From positions 79,211,127 through 79,275,126 of the forward strand of contig CM077023.1 in NCBI GenBank assembly GCA_039090855.1: 64,000 nucleotides of DNA, written 5' to 3'. Made by a program: the position numbers and the translations under genes. The notes under the pieces were generated by a model that saw nothing but the letters and a program-made list of their open reading frames with translations, did not search any database and had not been told where the DNA came from. Source of the DNA: Macrothele yani (Eukaryota; Arthropoda; Arachnida; Araneae; Macrothelidae). Shown piece after piece: positions 20,808 through 31,862 of this stretch. Position 1 is the first letter of the stretch. Each line of letters starts with the position of its first letter.

Positions 20808-22550
20808 CACTGTAAAGCTTGCTCTGCGTATTGAAATATTGCGTAAAGTTGAAGTCGTGTTCCGGATAGCTTAAATGTATTACACAGAAGTAATTAAGTA
20901 TTGAACAGAATTTACTGCCAGGTGAAAGTAAAAGTCAACTTCCAAAGTCAGATGCTGTTTATTGGTCCTTGGTAAGCACTCAAAGGTCAGAACAACGTCA
21001 CAGAATATAATCCCAATTGGTAGTTAATCCAGCTATCGCTTCATATCTGAAAACATTTTTGTATCTGAATACAGCATATGCTTGTAACACAAAATAATAG
21101 CCAAGTCTCATTAACTCGACAGCAATTTGAGACTTCAATATCAAAGGAGCGTAACATTCAACATAAACGATCAAAGTAAAACATCCAACTCTAATCGTAC
21201 AACATCAATTATCACAAATCGCTCTCATAACAAATCTCTCCAAGCTCTCAACCTCTCTCTCTCTCTCTCTGATACAATTGTAAACAACATTCTTATCAGT
21301 ATCTTTCACATACGTCATTCACTTTTGACCTATCGTCAGGTTGCCAAACCAACATTCGCCGAGAGAGAAAATGTAGCGTTATGATTAGAAAATGCTTGAC
21401 GAGAATGAACCAAAATTTACATAAGAGTACGAGAACCAAAACAGAAAGTAAAATTAGAGTATACGTTTCATAGTATAAAAACCATAGCAAGATGTATCGA
21501 AAAATTTACATAACAGAAAGTAAACAAAAACCTAAGGTAAAATGCGTAGGTAGTTATACATCACATGCAAGCTTCCTAGCTTACCGATCACGATGCATGC
21601 TCATTTCTTTCTTAACTTGCTGCCTGCCCATGTCATTACGCTGATACAAGTGGTCTGTATCTTACCTCTGTGAGAATTATATCCCTAATTTAACCTTCTT
21701 CTTGAGTTTCTGTTCTTATCTAAATTTTGTTATTTCTCTGTTATATATTTTATTCTGACGCTCGTCCTTTGATGAATGTATGGCATGTTCACTTAATACG
21801 CGTACTATGAAAGTTCAAGCTCATATGTGAGTGCTGTTTCATATTACTGATGTTTTAGCAAAGTTTCTTTAATCGTGTGATTTCAACAGTTTAAAGGAAT
21901 AAAGCTTACTTGGATTTTAATGTAAGTTGTTCCCATTCATATGAACTCTGGTTGTATTTTATTTGTTAAGGTTAAGTGTGACTATGCTGTTTAAACATAC
22001 AATCTCTGCAAAACACAACCCTATAAATCATAAAGGCATCATGCTTGGCTCAACTCAACTGTAACACATTCAACCATCTATAAGTAATACATCTCATATG
22101 CCATTCAGAATAAAGGAGCACTAAATTTGAAGTAGTTTTTCGTAGACACGATGAAAATAATGTATCAAATATTTTATCATTTCCACATTTGACCAGAAAT
22201 TTTTGGATCATGAATCAAACTTTAATTTTGTATGTTATGAAAAAGTAAACATTCTTGTTCAACGAAGTTATTTTTGAAATTTTGTGACAGAAAGCTTAAA
22301 GAACACAATAAACAGCAAAAAATACAATAGTAGGCAACAGATAAATGATTTCAGTTTTCATGTTCCAGAAAATAAGTAACAAATGGTTTGCTTTTAGGGC
22401 CATTTGGACGGACTTTACTGAACCCATAAATGTATGCAGTGTGGTTCAGCTGAATAAAAAGGAGATATAGCAACGACATTTGAAATAAAAAAGGAATACT
22501 TTTTGAATAAAATAAAACTTTTCCTTGAATTGTCCAGAATGTTTAAAGTA
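20808..22550. other. No gene; CT repeat at 21256-21271
   Basis: A 1.7-kb AT-rich stretch. I see only a short CT microsatellite and random short frames. Confidence 0.5.
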
Positions 22551-22725
22551 CGTTCTTTGAAAAAAAAAAACAAGAAAAAAAAAACGAAGCACCCAGAAGA
22601 AACAATCCAATCGAGATGAAAATTGGTAAGTGCGATGTACATACATGCATAGGAAAGGAAATGACTGCAATTCCAGAGCAGTTGGGCCATTTATTCGAAT
22701 AAAACAGCTACACGAGTGGAGCACG

Positions 22726-23900
22726 TTAGTATGTTGTAGGGCCACCACTGGCTCGGATACCCGCTGTTATCCGACTTGTTATAGACGCATACAGTTCACG
22801 GATAATGTCCTGAGGTATAGCATGCCAGCTGGTGTCCAAATTGCAGGCCAGTCCGCGGACATTCCTGAATGGGCGTTGATGGAGTCCCATCATGTCCCAA
22901 ACATGTTCGATAGGTGAAAGTTCGGGCGATCGTGCAGGCCACGGAAGGGTGCCGACATTACAGAGGCAGGCCTGGGAGAACAGTACCGTGTGTGGCAAGT
23001 CATTGCCCTGTTGAAAAATTGCTCGATGATGCTGCGAAAGAAATAGCAACATAACAGCTCGTAAAATGTCGTCGACGTGTCGTTGAGCATGAGGGTGGTA
23101 AATGTCGTCGATGTGTCGTTGAGCCATGAGGGTGGTAAATGTCGTCGACATGTCGTTGAGCCATGAAGGTGATACCAAGGGTGTCCGGAAATCGTAGGAA
23201 ATGGCTCCCCAGACAGTCACTCCAGGTGTGCGAGTCGTGTGCCGTTCCGCGGTAAAGACAAGATCCGTGCACTGGCGCATACGTGTCTCAGACACGTATG
23301 CGCTGGTCATCGGCGCCAAGTGTAAACCGTGACTCGTCACTGAAGACAACACGACGCCACTGGACACTATCCCACGTTGATCGGGCCCAACACCACTGCA
23401 ATCGGTACCGGCGATGCTTCCTGGTCAGTGGTAGGGGGCGGAGTGGTTTCTCGAATGTAGTCCCCGAGCCGTAAGTCGTCTGGCAGCAGTCCGGATGGCC
23501 ACTTCCGTACCTGTAGACGACGCAACAGGGCCACGGATGTTGAGCGAGACGAATTCAGTTATGTACGTGCGGTTCTCTCAATCGTTCGATCCTCGCGTTC
23601 TGTCGTTGCTCTCGTCCGTCTCCTGCGCGTGTGCCGTTGGGTTGTGCCCTCCTCGTATCACTGGTGCCAACATCGTCCGATTGCCGCGTCGCTCCGACTC
23701 AAATGCCTGGCGATACGGCGACTTGATCAATCGGACTCTCTCAGACCAATTATACGTCTTCTCTCAAACTCGTTCAACTGCTCGTATTTTGCCCGGATCC
23801 GACGTCATGGCATCCTCACAGTCCGTGGGAGTTATAATGCAATTGCAGTCCTCTGTCACAATTGTCCATGCTGGCGAACTTTGCTTTTGAGATACTGTCC
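22726..23900 (-). pseudogene. Tc1-like transposase, broken and internally repeated
   Basis: The N-terminus around 23600-23790 reads FERRRIIGLRES and RHLSRSDAAIGRCW in broken frames. The 213-residue frame at 22726-23367 holds GVTVWGAISYD, FQQGNDLPHT, ARSPELSPIEHVWDMMG and the C-terminal SITSRITAGIRASGG. The second catalytic Asp reads Gly (QQGN). A threefold 37-bp repeat (23065-23174) has stretched the AQRYVDDI region. The copy is inactive. Confidence 0.85.
23065..23174. repeat. Three tandem 37-bp units inside a transposase gene
   Basis: Units at 23065-23100 (36 bp), 23101-23137 and 23138-23174, each with AATGTCGTCGA, TGTCGTTGAGC and ATGAGGGTGGTA. On the minus strand they encode repeated AQRHVDDI-like segments in shifting frames. 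Confidence 0.9.
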
Positions 23901-24082
23901 TCGATTCGCGGTTCCCATGCTCTATGGCGGACCACTATTTAGTCACTGGTCGCTATTTTTTAATAACTTCCAATTTGCATATTCGGCCCTGAGGTACTTG
24001 CATGCGTTATTTCATCAGGATCAAACGATTTTCTCGGGGTGCTTCGTTTTTTTCTTTTGTTTTGTTTTTTGTGAAGAGTGTT

Positions 24083-24479
24083 TATAAAATTCGTTTTAGA
24101 CAAAAATAACTCACAAGTGAACACTGGGCTTTTACTGTTATGATGAAATTTCTTTAATTGAATAGAACATTCTCGTTCGATTTTTATTTTGCGTATTTGA
24201 ACAAAAAATCGTTCTCACCGTATAACTCATGCTGGAATGCGCAAATTTAGAATTTAAGCATTGTACCAAGGTGCTCCAGAAAAACAAAACAAAAAAACAA
24301 CCGAGCTCATCAGTTCATTACGAGTACAGGATTCTTATAATCGTGTAGTTTGACCTCTAGAACGGGAAAAGTAAGAAAGAAACAAAATAAAATCTGCAAG
24401 TGCCATTTCCACTTGTACTGATTAAAATCAAACATCTTGGAAGAGGAAACAGCGAACTGAAACACTCATTAACAAAGCT
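24083..24479. other. No feature seen
   Basis: AT-rich spacer without recognisable frames. Confidence 0.45.
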
Positions 24480-24795
24480 CAGAGCTGTAGCTACCGGGGG
24501 CGGCAGCCCTGCCAGAAAAACACTTTGAGGGGAGAAAATACAGAAAAGTACGACGTGTGAATAAATTTATTGAAAATTATAACTGAAAAAAGAAGTTATG
24601 CATTTCAGTATTTTGTCTTTTAAAGATTTTGTTACCGCTTCAGTATTCTAAGCAGTTAACCAGAATATAGTGTAACCTACTCTGTGAGAAGTCCCCTCAT
24701 ATGCAAGAAAAGAATTTGTTCGAAACAGCGGAAAGGGCGTATAGAACAATATGAAGACATGCCAAACCTCCATTATATTTCGGAATACGCTGTAG

Positions 24796-24829
<34 letters not shown>

Positions 24830-25310
24830 GGAAAAAAAGAAATAGCTATGTAGTTATCTGTGCTCTGTTACAGAAAGCACCTCTGAGCGTCGATGCCGTT
24901 CAACGCAAAGAGATAACCTTGAACGACATTTTTCTAAGTTCTTTCCTGAAATAGCATCTTCCTATTGTTACGTTCACTGTCTGAGACTCTTTCGCTCTGC
25001 TGATTCACTTTTCATTGTGTGTTTCTCTGGAGTGCTGTGTTGTCGGCGGTTACAGAAGCTTTAATGTGATATTATTAACCGTTGGCTTCTTGGCATTTAA
25101 CAAGTTTACACATTTTTAGTAAAATGTCAGGAAAAAAAAACAAAAAAACAACAACAACTGGAAATGCGATTTTTGAATGATCATAATACTTTCTATAACG
25201 GAGGTATGAGAAAGCAAAAACTATTTAATGAAAGTGGGGCACGTTTGTACTGGAAGGGGAGAAATTTCAAGTCTCGCCTTCCCAGATAAGTAAAGCTTGA
25301 GCCGGTACTG
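24480..25310. mobile_element. Long inverted-repeat element, copy 2 (one arm)
   Basis: 24484-24665 matches the left outer part of the 5527-7640 element (GTGTGAATAAATTTA...GAAAATT). 24690-24760 matches its middle (CATATG, then GTTCGAAACAGC and AACAATATG). 24840-25310 matches its right arm (CTTCCTATTGTTACGTTCAC, TATAACGGAGGTATGAG, ATTTCAAGTCTCGC). The inverted left arm itself is missing, so this is a deleted copy. An A run lies at 24800-24826. Confidence 0.65.
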
Positions 25311-25938
25311 CTCAATGCTCATATCATTCAGCTATGAATTTTTATTTTATCGTGACCTTTCAGAAAAATATACGCAAATGGTGACCCAGATAAGGTATTT
25401 CATCGTTGACTGCGTGTATTAAAGCAGTGAGCCTAAAGGTGCCCCCTCCCACCGATACATACTTGAGTGTCACGTTTGAATGTCACGTCAGAAACTGGGG
25501 AAGGTTTGGTACTCGAGTCAAAGTGTGGCGTGGGGTGAAACAGAAGTGAAGCTCTTCAGTGCCAGCATGAAATCTTGACCTTGAGAGGGACAGAGTTTTA
25601 TTCTGAGCTTTTTTTAACCGTTTTCAGCTTTTCATTTACAAAATAGTCATGGATAAAACTACGTTTGTTTGTTTTTTTGATGAGGGAAAATAAAAGGGCA
25701 TTTTTGCTCTTTAAAGGGGACGCAAATGAGACGTGTTCCACAGAAGTGCCATTCAAGAGTGACGACTGTCTGTGGCCAAAACCTGTCGGTTGGGGAAACG
25801 CCAAGTGGTCAGCGCTTGATCTCCCTACCCTGGCGTGCAGGGTCGTAGCTAGCACTCAGAACCAGGGATGCTAAGACTCATCTAGGCGGGAGGGGGCTCT
25901 TTGTTCAACGAAAAACTATATTGAAATTTTACTTTGTA
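25311..25938. other. No gene seen
   Basis: A 69-codon plus-strand frame at 25665-25874 has no recognisable content. GTCGTAGCTAGC at 25850 resembles the end motif of the inverted-repeat element above but stands alone. Confidence 0.4.
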
Positions 25939-27241
25939 CAGGGTGTTCCAAAATAATCTTTACAACTTTGATCCTCAATAAAACAGAAACGGAATGAGAG
26001 AACAAAAACCGGTTTATTGCATATTGAACAGCACGTTTAAAATTTTGCTGGGATGCTAGTAGAGCTCCACATACGCACTATTGACTGCACGAATAACGTC
26101 GAGACGGTATTCGACCTCCTGCGTTGTTCTCCTGAGCATGTCCTGAGGAATTATTGTAATGGCAGCTGTAATCCTGAGCTTCAGCTCATTCACATCCGGA
26201 ACTTTTGTGCGGTACACAATATCCTTCACATAGCCCCACAGAAAAAGGTCTAGGGGTAAGATCTGGTGAACGTAGAGGCCAAGGAATTGCACCATCCCGT
26301 CCAATCGATGCTCCGGTAAGGTTTCATCAAGAAACTCACGAACACGAATTGCTCAGTGCGGGGGTGCATCGTCTTGCTGAAAGATGATAGCCGGTTGCAG
26401 CCCTCCAATTGGGAGGTTACAAACTCACTGAGCATGTCCAAATAACATTGGATGTGACTGTGTTTTTGGCGAAAGAAATGGACCGATGATGCGGTTGTGC
26501 AAGAGACCGCACCAGACGTTAACCTTAGGGCTGTCACGTTCAATCTCACGGACGGCATGTGGGTTTTCAGACCCCCAAATTCTGCAGTTATGCATGTTGA
26601 TAACACCACAGAAATGAAACGTTGCCTCATTGCTGAATAAAACATGTTTCAGGAAATCTTCCTCATTTTCGATCCTGTGGAGCATATCTACAGCAAAATC
26701 GAAACCGTTTCGGTTTATCCTCGGGGTGTAGTGCCTGTGACAATTGCAGTTTGAAGACAGTCAAATGCAAGAGCTTGTGCAACACCCTGTGTTTTGTAGG
26801 GGGTAACCACAACTGCCTGTAGGCCATACGAATGGACTTCTCTGAACATCGTATAGGAAATTCTGTCGAACACTTTCCGTATCCTCTTCACTTGTGCTTG
26901 GCCGGCCAACGCCCATTTCATGGAGCACACTACCAGTCTCCGTAAACGTTTTGTGCCACTCGCGTATTGAGGGTCTGGATGGTAGATTACGTCGGTATTT
27001 GGTACGGAAATTCATTTGGACTTGTGTATCTGACCGTCTTTCTGAAACATGCCACACACTGGGCCTTTTCCTGTGGAGTAGCCATCCCAAGTTCAGGGTC
27101 ATACCTGGAAGTAAAACTTTTTGCGTACCAATAAAACTTTATGCGTCGCTATTACATGTACAAAAAACAGAACTTCGTCATCCTATTTCGTTTAAGATTT
27201 ATTGAGGGTCAAAGTTGTAAAGAAAATTTTGGAACACCCTG
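25939..27241 (-). mobile_element. Mariner-superfamily transposon, decayed
   Basis: The left end CAGGGTGTTCCAAAATAATC and the right end (reversed) CAGGGTGTTCCAAAATTTTC share an inverted repeat of about 45 bp, through TTTACAACTTTGA and CCTCAATAAA. TA is present on the left (25937-25938); on the right it reads CA. The 1,303-bp length and the CAGGGTGT start match the better element at 19496-20805, so the two belong to one wider family. Confidence 0.9.
26056..27102 (-). pseudogene. Mariner-superfamily transposase, broken
   Basis: Minus-strand pieces. 26761-27102 has the DNA-binding region (FRTKYRRNLPSRPSIREW, then GSVLHEMGVGRPST). 26425-26685 has the first catalytic block (HVLFSNEATFH, where Asp reads Asn) and RIWGSENPHAV. 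26056-26304 has the third block (PLDLFLWGYVKD) and a C-terminal helix. Frame changes lie between the pieces. The Asp-to-Asn change alone would stop catalysis. Confidence 0.88.
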
Positions 27242-27748
27242 CACTTTTGTTCCTTTCTTTAATTTACTTCACTAGTGAACAATTTCTCAATGCTAAAAAT
27301 TTAAAAAAAAAAAAAAAAAAGGTAATCCAAACCATGAAAAGGAATGGGCGTAGGGAAAAGCAAACTGATTCCTCTTGAAATATAAAAAAATAAATCGCAT
27401 TAATTCAATTTGTTTGATAGCGGCTTAGTTGAGAGGCATTATGGCTGGAGGAAAGGTAACTCCGAACTAGCATGAAAAAACTGGTTATTTAGTTTACTAT
27501 TCTGGTTCCTTTCTGTAAATTCACGCAATGGAATCAGACTTATTGATGTTTTTCTGACTAAATGTCACATTTCGTCTACTTGTTCTCCATCTTGAATCGT
27601 GCATTCTCCTTCGCTAATGTTCGACGATAGCCTCTCACACTGTGGTCAACAGCCAAACCCCCTACCTTCCCCAAGAAAGAAACAAAATCCCTCAGATTGG
27701 TTTTTCGTTAAAATCGAAACTTGACGAAAAACGTCCCGAATCGTACGC
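27242..27748. other. No feature seen
   Basis: AT-rich sequence with an A run at 27301-27320. Confidence 0.45.
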
Positions 27749-28236
27749 CTGGAAAATTCTGAATTTTCAGAAACTTTTCCGCAGATCTTGTCCTATATTG
27801 ACTGTAAATTGTTGTTTCTAAAAGGTGTTAACGGAAAATTCTGAATTTTCAGAAACTTTTCCGCAGTTCCTGTCCTATATTGACTGTAAATTGCTATTTC
27901 TAAAAGGTGTTAACGGATAATTCTGAATGTTCAGAAACTTTTCCGCGGTTCCTGTCCTATATTGACTGTAAATTGCTGTTTCTAAAAGGCGTTAACGGAA
28001 AATTCTGAATTTTCAGAAACTTTTCCGCGGTTCCTGTCCTATATTGACTGTAAATTGCTTTTCCAAAAGGTGCTAACGGAAAATTCTGAATTTTCAGAAA
28101 TTTTTCCGCAGTTCCTGTCCTATATTGACTGTAAATTGCTGTTTCTAAAACATGCTAACGGAAAATTCTGAATTTGCAGAAACGTTTCCGCAATTCTTTT
28201 CGTATATTAACGGGAAATTCCCTTCTCACTTTTTCC
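27749..28236. repeat. 82-bp minisatellite, six units
   Basis: The motif GGAAAATTCTGAATTTTCAG starts units at 27751, 27833, 27915, 27997, 28078 and 28160, a step of 82 bp (once 81). Each unit also holds TTTCCGC, CCTGTCCTATATTGACTG and TTTCTAAAAGGTG. Within each unit GAAAATTC-T-GAATTTTC is a short perfect palindrome. The last unit is decayed. Confidence 0.95.
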
Positions 28237-28296
28237 GTATCCATATGACGGAAAAATTTGAGTAATAGGAACGATTCGCGGTAATCCTTGAGGTTT

Positions 28297-28382
28297 GATT
28301 AAATAAGGTACTTACGCCAATTAACGCTATTAATTGGCGTAAGTACCTTATTTAATCCGCCAATTAACGCTATTAATTGGCG
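28297..28382. repeat. Perfect 28-bp-arm hairpin followed by a second hairpin
   Basis: 28297-28324 is exactly complementary to 28330-28357, with loop CGCTA. Directly after, 28358-28367 pairs with 28373-28382 with the same loop sequence. The core GCCAATTAACGCTATTAATT is thus present twice. It lies at the left border of a possible 3-kb element. Confidence 0.95.
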
Positions 28383-28928
28383 TAAGTACCTTACGCCAAT
28401 TAACCCTTTATCGCCACCAAAAGAATTCCTTGTAACGGTACTAGATAGCGGTAGTTCACCGTATACGGGTCGGCATTCATACGCCATGTATAGCGAGAAA
28501 AATTGTTAGTAAAATCCGCCATCATTTACGAACGAAGCGGTATAACCGCCATCTGCTCTTGAGTCACAGTGATGAAAGTCTGCTACTATATCAAGGTAAG
28601 TGAAAAGAACTAATTTTGTAGATGCCGTAAAGAATAACTTTCTAAAAATAAACCCATTTTCGTGGTGTTTGAAGCTTCGTCTATAGAGAGAAGTCAGCAA
28701 ATTTATAAAAAAATTTGAAATGTTACAGAAACGGATGTAGAATGCCATCAAATACTCGGTAGCTCTGTAACGCCATGGTGGCGTTAAAGTCGTATATACA
28801 AGAGTTTTAGGTTATTCACGACGCTTGCGTAAATCTTTGTCATATTAAACTCATTTCCATTTTTTCAGAGGATCACACTTAAATCATTGAACTACAAGGC
28901 AAGCGTGATCATGATCTTCACGTTTTAG

Positions 28929-29098
28929 GTGGCCGTCAAGTAATTTTGCTTCCCATACTTCCAATGGAAAAAACTTCTGCACACAATTTCTTCACAATTA
29001 ATGCGTTCCCAAGGATGAAAATTTGAACATCGATTAAAATAGCTTCATATTAGAACTTGGAATACTTAATATTTTCTAACACATAACCATAATTATAT
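28929..29098 (+). repeat. Inverted repeat arm, left
   Basis: From GGTGGCCGTCAAGTAATTTT to about ATAACCATAATTAT. It matches the reverse complement of 30316-30490 at roughly 85-90 percent by eye. The pair brackets the LINE fragment. Confidence 0.88.
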
Positions 29099-29127
29099 TA
29101 AAAATTTGGTTAATAATGTTAGTTTTT

Positions 29128-30215
29128 TGGCTTTTATCGATTATGAAAAAGCTTTTGATTCGGTGAAACCATCAGCAGTTACAATGGCTCTGAAATCCTG
29201 TGGTATTGAAGATGCCTACATTAATATTATTAATAACATCTATGAAAACGCATGTGCAAAGGATTCGGCTGTTTGAAAATACAACACACATAAAAATTGG
29301 AAAGGGAGTGAGACAAGGTGACACCATATCTCCGAAGCTCTTTAATGCAACATTGGAAAATGTCTTTCAACCACTGAACTGGGAAAACAAAGGGATAAAG
29401 ATTAATGGAGATTATCTAACCCACCTTCGTTTTGCTGATGACGTAGTCATTTTCGCAACTACCCCATCAGAGTTGCAGAGTATGATCCAGGAACTTGCTG
29501 ACAAGAATAAAGAAGTGGGTTTAAAAATGAACTTTCAGAAGACAAAAGTGATGTTCAATGCTTTTACAAGAAATGAAGATTTATCGATTGATGGAGAAAA
29601 GCTTGAGATAACAGACACGTACGTTTATCTTGGACAGCAGATATCAAGTGAGGGTCACATTGATGAAGAAACTAATCGGCGTACAAAACTTGCCTGGAGA
29701 GCTTTTGGAAGAAACAGCATAATTTTCAAGAGCAATATGCCATTATGTCTTAAAAGAAAAGTGTTTGATCAATGCATCCTTCCAGTGCTTACGTATGGTG
29801 CAGAGACGTGGACCTTAACTAAAAGAGACATACAAAGGCTACAGACAACTCAAAGCAGCATGGAGAGGTGCATGCTTGGTGTAACCAGGAGAGATAAGAA
29901 GAGGAACTCTTGGATCAGAAAAATGACAAGAGTGGAAGACATCATGATCAGAGTTAAATCCCTGAAACGGCAATGGGCTGGACATACTGCCAGAAGGACA
30001 GGCCATCGACGGACAGCCGAAATTTTAGATTGGATTCCGAGGAACAGGAAAAGACCCAGAAGAAGACCACATGGGAGACGGGTGGATGAAATTCGAAAGT
30101 ATGCGGGAGTGACATGGAGGAGACTGGCACAAGACAGACCGTTGTGGAGGAAACTTGGGGAGACCTTCATCCAGCAGTGGATTGATAATGGTTGACAATG
30201 ATGATGATGATGATG
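29128..30215 (+). mobile_element. RTE-type LINE, 5' truncated (copy 1)
   Basis: The insert starts abruptly within the reverse transcriptase (GGCTTTTATCGATTATG, identical to 57719-57735 in the longer copy). It runs through the end of the ORF to a tail of ATG triplets (30197-30214). Abrupt 5' truncation and a simple-repeat tail are standard for RTE elements. Left and right flanks share only ATGTTA, so the target duplication is not clear. Confidence 0.9.
29200..30195 (+). pseudogene. RTE LINE reverse transcriptase, C-terminal part
   Basis: A 331-residue open frame. Residues about 36-50 carry GVRQGDTISPKLF and residues 78-81 the catalytic FADD box. Then come EVGLKMNFQKTKVM, TYVYLGQQISSEG and the C-terminal domain through GHTARRTGHRR to the stop at 30195. 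The first ~25 residues are in a shifted frame compared with the 57-kb copy (one extra base near 29260). The N-terminal RT fingers and the APE-type endonuclease are absent, so it cannot transpose. The ORF end is well kept, which suggests a fairly young copy. Confidence 0.85.
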
Positions 30216-30315
30216 TTAAAAATCAATAACTTTTCTTTTGGTGGTGTTGAAACCAGAAAAAAGATGGCGCGACCTGTACTTGGATGACGTCAGTAGACAA
30301 ACAAATGTTGAATTG

Positions 30316-30490
30316 CATAATTATTGTTATGTTTTAGAAAATATTAAGTATTCCAAGTTATAAAATGAAGCTATTTTAATCAATGTACAATTTTTCATCC
30401 TTGGAAACGCATTGATTGTGAAGAAAATGTGTACAGAAGTTTTTTCCATTGGAAGTATAGGAAGCAAAATTACTTGACGTCCACCTAAAA
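30316..30490 (-). repeat. Inverted repeat arm, right
   Basis: Reverse-complement partner of 28929-29098. It contains GTATTCCAAGTTATAA and TTTTCCATTGGAAGTATAGG on the plus strand. Confidence 0.88.
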
Positions 30491-30712
30491 GATGCGAAGT
30501 CACTGACCAAAAATACGGTAAAGAAAATCCCAAAGAGATCTAAACCAGTCCCAACCAAAAGTGAAGAAGTTGAGTCACAATCAAGCACAAGCAAAGGCTG
30601 GATGTGTTTTATTTTTGATGAAGATCTCGCGGAGAACATGCCTTTGTGAAAATTTTGTGTGAGGTATTCACATGATAAGTGTGGAGGCATCGAAGGGACA
30701 CAAATCTTTCAA
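30484..30712 (+). pseudogene. Cys/His finger remnant of an unknown transposase
   Basis: Read on the plus strand, the frame gives a Lys/Ser-rich stretch (KRSKPVPTKSEEVESQSS) and then SKGWMCFIFDEDLAENM, a stop, KFCVRYSHDKCGG. The spacing W-x-C ... F-C-x-R-x-x-H-x-x-C is that of a PHD-like C-terminal finger seen in several jerky/pogo-type transposases. One Cys reads Phe and a stop interrupts it. No catalytic domain was found nearby. Confidence 0.4.
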
Positions 30713-31497
30713 CTTACAGATGTCTAGAATGTGCAGAGTGATGGCTTCGCCCCTATGAATTTTCAAACTCTTATGTATTTTCAAACTTTTTTAATATGTT
30801 GTTCGTATTGTGTAAAAGATTATATATCATTCTTTTTAACAACCCAGTAAGTTCGTGACATATTTTTGCCTATTATAGCTGTTGTTCCAGCTGTAGACTA
30901 AGAAAAACTTAATAATGAGTGAATATTTATCATTTTTTTACATAAACTCAAAATGGATTTGATATTGTTACACTTTGGTTAAATAACGTTAGTTTTGGTG
31001 GAAAATATTTCGTAAAGTTATGTTAAAGAATAGGTGGCGTTAATTGGGTCACTTGTTCCTAATAACGTCATAATGCAAGCTTTTTCCAACTCAGTTTTAT
31101 TTCACCCCGAAAAATATCATCCATATCATTATGTTTTTATCTACAGAAGAGTTTAAAGTGTCTTCGTCATTACTTTCCTGCTTTTATATACCTTATTTGC
31201 AGAGCTATACCGTTTTAAGTGTTAAGGTGGCGTTATTCGGACCGGGTACCTTATTAAATTGACTGTATGGTGTCTATATATCAGTCGGTAGACTTTTTAA
31301 AACAAAAGCTATTATAGCTATCAAAAGTATATTTTATATTTAGGAATTTTGTGAAATAATACTATAAAGCAGTACATTTGGCATTTTCTTAAAGATAATG
31401 GAAAATCATTCATTGTCAGTTTATAAAGATCTCGAGTTCTAAAGCATTCTGTTACTTCGAAAAATCACGATGAAAAAAACACGTAATTTGTAGTTAG

Positions 31498-31862
31498 TCC
31501 AATACAAATTTGAAAGATGTGAATTCGTTTATTGGTGTAAATATGACATGGATGTTAAGTCAGATAATATCCGAAAACTTGAAAATTTCGACGTTCTGGA
31601 GCGGAAATTGAATCCGCGTCTCCCGGATAGCGCCCGGGTATGCTAACCACTAAACCACCCAGAACGATCAAGCTTTCGATTAATTTGAATATAACCATCA
31701 CAGAATTCGCTAGTCGAAGCAACCGGCATTCAAAGATAGCTAATCTGGAGGTTTTCTGATATTATCTGACTTAACATCCATGCCATATTTACACCAATAA
31801 ACGGATTCACTTCTTCCAAATTTGAATTGTACAGTGGTGCAATCCCGTATTTCATTTATTGA
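31498..31862 (-). mobile_element. Inverted-repeat element carrying a tRNA-like core, unit A
   Basis: 31507-31580 (AATTTGAAAGATGTGAATTC ... ATAATATCCGAAAAC) is reversed at 31752-31823. Between them lie a 73-nt tRNA-like core on the minus strand (31593-31665) and a shared block GCTAGTCGAAGCAACCGG. The element is short and non-coding, like a MITE, but its core looks like a tRNA gene. Unit B follows directly. Confidence 0.82.
31593..31665 (-). other. tRNA-like core (unit A), 73 nt
   Basis: On the minus strand the outer 7 bases GTTCTGG pair perfectly with CCAGAAC. The anticodon arm is CCCGG-GCGCTAT-CCGGG (5 bp, 7-nt loop) and the T arm is GCGGA-TTCAATT-TCCGC. An A box (TGGTTTAGTGG) is present and the B box is GGATTCAATTT. 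The loop lacks the usual T33 and there is an extra base before the acceptor 3' strand, so I do not assign an amino acid. It is more likely a tRNA-derived module than a working tRNA. Confidence 0.7.

Larger units (their letters stand above)
22551..24082 (-). mobile_element. Tc1-like element with A-rich inverted ends
   Basis: Inverted repeats meet at CGAAGCACCC (22585 on the left; 24037-24046 reversed on the right). They extend outward through A-rich sequence to probable TA flanks at 22549-22550 and 24083-24084. The interior holds a minus-strand Tc1-type transposase. The exact outer border is uncertain because of the A runs. Confidence 0.82.
28298..31255. mobile_element. Possible unclassified DNA transposon, about 3 kb
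   Basis: The left end after TTAA (28299-28302) is ATAAGGTACTTACGCC. The right end reversed is TAAGGTACCCGG..., next to another TTAA (31250-31253), and both continue into CGCC(A)AA/TTAACG-like sequence. Inside are a 170-bp inverted pair (28929-29098 and 30316-30490), an RTE LINE fragment between them, and a Cys/His-finger remnant at 30484-30712. The ends are only partly similar, so the border calls are tentative. TTAA flanks would suggest piggyBac-type insertion, but the finger looks more like the C-terminal finger of pogo-type transposases. Confidence 0.4.

Noticed and set aside
27749..28236. Possible CRISPR array
   Set aside because: Units of 82 bp are repeated in full with no unique spacers, and the DNA is eukaryotic.
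31593..31665. Functional tRNA gene
   Set aside because: Good pairing, but an extra base before the acceptor strand, no T33 in the loop and a location inside a repeated element argue for a tRNA-derived module.
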